Source of the DNA: Embleya scabrispora DSM 41855
GTDB lineage: Bacteria > Actinomycetota > Actinomycetes > Streptomycetales > Streptomycetaceae
Reading direction: 5' to 3'
Assembly (NCBI RefSeq): GCF_000372745.1
Contig: NZ_KB889664.1
Coordinates: 62,001-126,000 of the forward strand
Length of the DNA stretch: 64,000 nt
Below are positions 62,074 through 64,000 of the stretch, piece by piece; positions within the stretch are counted from its first letter, which is position 1, and each line of letters starts with the position of its first letter. A program made the translations under genes and the position numbers. Under the pieces are notes generated by a model, which worked only from the letters and a program-made list of their open reading frames with translations, was not told the origin of the DNA and did not search any database.

Positions 62074-62969
62074 CTCTCCCGCTTGGAGACACGGTCGGCG
62101 AGGCCCTCGCCGACGATTCCGAATGCGACGACCGCGATGACGATGGCGGTCGCGGGGGCGAGGGCGGGCAGCATGACGTCCTTGAGGAGCGGGTTCTGGC
62201 CTTCGCTGACCATGACGCCCCAGTCGGCGGTGGGTGCCTGGACGCCGAAGCCGAGGTAGGACAGGCCGGCGAGTTCCATCAGGGCGTAGCCGAAGTTGAT
62301 CGCGGACTGGGCCAGTACGGTCGGGGTGATGTTGGGGATCAGGTGCCGCGTGCAGATCGACCAGCCGGACCAGCCCTGGACCCGGTAGGACTCGATGTAG
62401 GGCCGGGTCTGTTCCTGGCGGGCGATGGAGCGCACCAGGCGGCCGACGTAGGGCGTGTAGGCGATCATCATGGCGATGACGGGCGCGGTCAGTCCCGCGC
62501 CGAACACCGCGACGCACAGGATCGCCAGGAGCATCGCCGGGAACGCGAACAGCAGGTCCATCGAGCGGGACAGCAGGGAGTCGACCCAGCCGCCGCGCCA
62601 TGCGGCCACCACGCCCATGGCGATCCCGAGCACTGTGGACACGCCGACCACGGCGAGCGGCCCCAGCAGCCCGGTGCGGGCTCCGTACAGCATTCGGCTG
62701 AGGATGTCGCGGCCGGACTGGTCGGTGCCCAACCAGTGGTCGGGGCCGGTGCCGGCCAGCGAGTTCTTCAGGTCGATGGCGTCGGGTTCGTAGGGTGCGA
62801 GCAGCGGTGCGCACACCGCGAGCAGCACGAGCAGCACCAGGACCAGCACGGCTGCGGTGAACAGCGGTCCCTGGGCGGCGAGTTTGCGGATCCGGGCCGG
62901 TGCGCCGCGCCGGAGGGGCGGCGTCGGTGTGCTCGCGTCCTTGACGGACGCGGGGGCGGAGGCACTCAC
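62070..62969 (-). CDS. Peptide-type ABC transporter permease (DppC-like)
   Basis: The 299-residue protein has six membrane segments and the EAA-type cytoplasmic loop YIESYRVQGWSGWSICTRHLIPN (split at GW), contacting the ATPases. The N-terminal cytoplasmic tail of ~35 residues precedes helix 1. LGTDQSGRDILSRMLYGAR is the DppC signature. GTG 62969 overlaps the DppB-like stop. Confidence 0.94.
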   Translation of the reverse strand: MSASAPASVKDASTPTPPLRRGAPARIRKLAAQGPLFTAAVLVLVLLVLLAVCAPLLAPYEPDAIDLKNSLAGTGPDHWLGTDQSGRDILSRMLYGARTGLLGPLAVVGVSTVLGIAMGVVAAWRGGWVDSLLSRSMDLLFAFPAMLLAILCVAVFGAGLTAPVIAMMIAYTPYVGRLVRSIARQEQTRPYIESYRVQGWSGWSICTRHLIPNITPTVLAQSAINFGYALMELAGLSYLGFGVQAPTADWGVMVSEGQNPLLKDVMLPALAPATAIVIAVVAFGIVGEGLADRVSKRER

Positions 62970-63925
62970 TTCGGGTCACCTCCCAGCGCGACGCGCGGGT
63001 CGATCAGTGGTTGGAGCAGGTCGACGATCAGGTTCGCGATCAGGAACGCGGCGACCACCAGCAGGGTCAGCGCCTGGACCACGGGGAAGTCCTTGACCGT
63101 GACCGAGTTGATGAGCAGGGAGCCGACTCCCTTGACGCTGAACGCGGTCTCCACGATCGAGGTGGCCACCAGCATGCTCGCGACCATGGTGCCGACGACG
63201 GTGACGATCGGACCGAGGGCGTTGCGCAGGACGTGTTTGCGGATGACCTGGCTCTCGGGTACGCCGCGTGAGCGGGCCACCTCGACGTGTTCGCGGGAGA
63301 GTTCGTCGAGCATCGCGGAGCGGGTGACCCGGGCCAGCAGGCCCGCGAAGGTCAGTGCCAGGGCGATGGCCGGAAGCGTCAGGTGCCACAACTGATCGGT
63401 GAAGCCCTCGCCCGCGCCGTAGAGCGGGAACCAGCCCAGTTTGACGGCGAAGACCGAGGTGAGCACGGTCGCGGCGATGTAGGACGGGATGGCGATCGAG
63501 GTGCCGGTCCAGGCCAGCACGAGCTTGTCCACCAGGCCGGGCCGCAGCGCCGAGACGATGCCCAGGATCAGCCCTACGACGGTGACCAGCACCATCGCGT
63601 ACACGACCAGGAAGACGGTGGTCGGCAGCTTCTGGGAGATCAACTCGCCGACGTCCTGGCGGAATTGCACCGAGCGGCCGAAGTCGCCACCGAGCACGTC
63701 GCCGAGCCACAGCAGGTACTGCCTGGCGAATGGTTCGTCCAGGTGGTACTGGGCGGTCAGCGCGGCGCGGGCCTGTGGGGTGACCGGGCGGCCGCGCATC
63801 AGGAAGGACACCGGGTCCCCCGGGGCCAGGTGCACGGCGCTGAAGACCACGAACGAGGTCGCCAGCAGCACGAGCACCAGGCCCACGAGGCGGCCCAGGA
63901 GGAAGCGGAGCAGAGGACGGTTCAT
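62966..63925 (-). CDS. Peptide-type ABC transporter permease (DppB-like)
   Basis: The 319-residue protein starts LLRFLLGRLVGLVLVLLATS, continues with the DppB feature FVVFSAVHLAPGDPV and ends in DPRVALGG. The EAA loop is in EVARSRGVPESQVIRKHVLRNAL, split at PES. Six membrane segments. ATG 63925 overlaps the end of the binding-protein gene by one base (TGATG). It forms the channel with the DppC-like protein. Confidence 0.94.
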   Translation of the reverse strand: MNRPLLRFLLGRLVGLVLVLLATSFVVFSAVHLAPGDPVSFLMRGRPVTPQARAALTAQYHLDEPFARQYLLWLGDVLGGDFGRSVQFRQDVGELISQKLPTTVFLVVYAMVLVTVVGLILGIVSALRPGLVDKLVLAWTGTSIAIPSYIAATVLTSVFAVKLGWFPLYGAGEGFTDQLWHLTLPAIALALTFAGLLARVTRSAMLDELSREHVEVARSRGVPESQVIRKHVLRNALGPIVTVVGTMVASMLVATSIVETAFSVKGVGSLLINSVTVKDFPVVQALTLLVVAAFLIANLIVDLLQPLIDPRVALGGDPK

Positions 63926-64000
63926 CAGTTCGCGGCACCCAGGGTCGCGGCCCAGGGGAAGGAGAGCTGGGTGATGTTCGGGGTGGCGCCGGTGACGCGC
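63925..64000 (-). CDS. C-terminal end of the ABC transporter solute-binding protein (cut by window edge)
   Basis: The last ~25 codons (ATPNITQLSFPWAATLGAAN and stop) lie directly before the permease genes with a TGATG overlap, the position of the binding-protein gene in dpp-type operons. The ending ITQLSFPWAATLG resembles the final helix of family 5 binding proteins. The remainder lies beyond the window. Confidence 0.7.
   Translation of the reverse strand, partial: RVTGATPNITQLSFPWAATLGAAN

Overview
The window is high-GC actinomycete DNA, by eye above 70% G+C with strong third-position GC bias. GTG starts and four-base GTGA/ATGA gene overlaps are frequent, many terminators are long hairpins without a T tract, and leader peptides of the type known from Streptomyces are present. 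A member of the Streptomycetaceae is the best guess; the species cannot be named from the sequence. No rRNA, tRNA, CRISPR array, transposase or replication origin was seen. The many truncated or frameshifted genes and the many small regulator-target pairs suggest an accessory part of the chromosome, such as an arm of a linear chromosome. That placement is inference.

Layout. 0-6.5 kb: a secreted peptidase-like hydrolase cut by the window edge, msrA, an OmpR-type response regulator and histidine kinase, an array of ~95-bp repeats, two small exported proteins behind an 11-bp repeat operator, and a GNAT acetyltransferase. 6.7-10.5 kb: two divergent short ORFs that look like cysteine-type attenuator leader peptides, the rightward one ahead of two LLM-family flavin monooxygenases (probable sulfur scavenging). 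10.5-14.7 kb: the glycerol operon glpD-glpF-glpK on the minus strand. 14.8-20 kb: a decayed Ser/Thr kinase/binding-protein gene, a P-loop kinase-like protein, a NUDIX hydrolase, an azoreductase, an exported esterase and an Asp23-family protein.

20-24.3 kb is the most interesting part. On the minus strand lie a PF04672-type methyltransferase and a 258-residue cyclodipeptide synthase whose residues match every diagnostic position of the NYH (AlbC-like) subfamily, followed by a gene remnant and a family 4 glycosyltransferase. A small secreted four-cysteine protein diverges from the methyltransferase. This may be a minimal, undescribed cyclodipeptide pathway.

24.4-45.9 kb is a run of stress, regulator and enzyme genes: universal stress protein, Lrp with a divergent DMT exporter, three methyltransferases (one truncated), TetR with a divergent methyltransferase and nested operators, a frameshifted nucleotidyltransferase, DUF1990, a DHFR-like reductase, TetR with an FAD monooxygenase, an exported serine hydrolase, MarR with an MFS exporter, GNAT, TetR with an SDR, and LysR with an NmrA-like protein. 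The divergent intergenic regions of most pairs contain visible palindromes.

46-64 kb: a MacB/FtsX-type ABC exporter with a histidine-rich ATPase extension, a DUF2252 protein, a NUDIX protein, a PLP decarboxylase, a lipoprotein peptidase of the same family as the first gene of the window, a DinB-type protein, an MFS transporter with a damaged start, a TetR regulator, and a minus-strand oligopeptide-type ABC transporter operon (binding protein cut by the window edge) that ends with an amidase.
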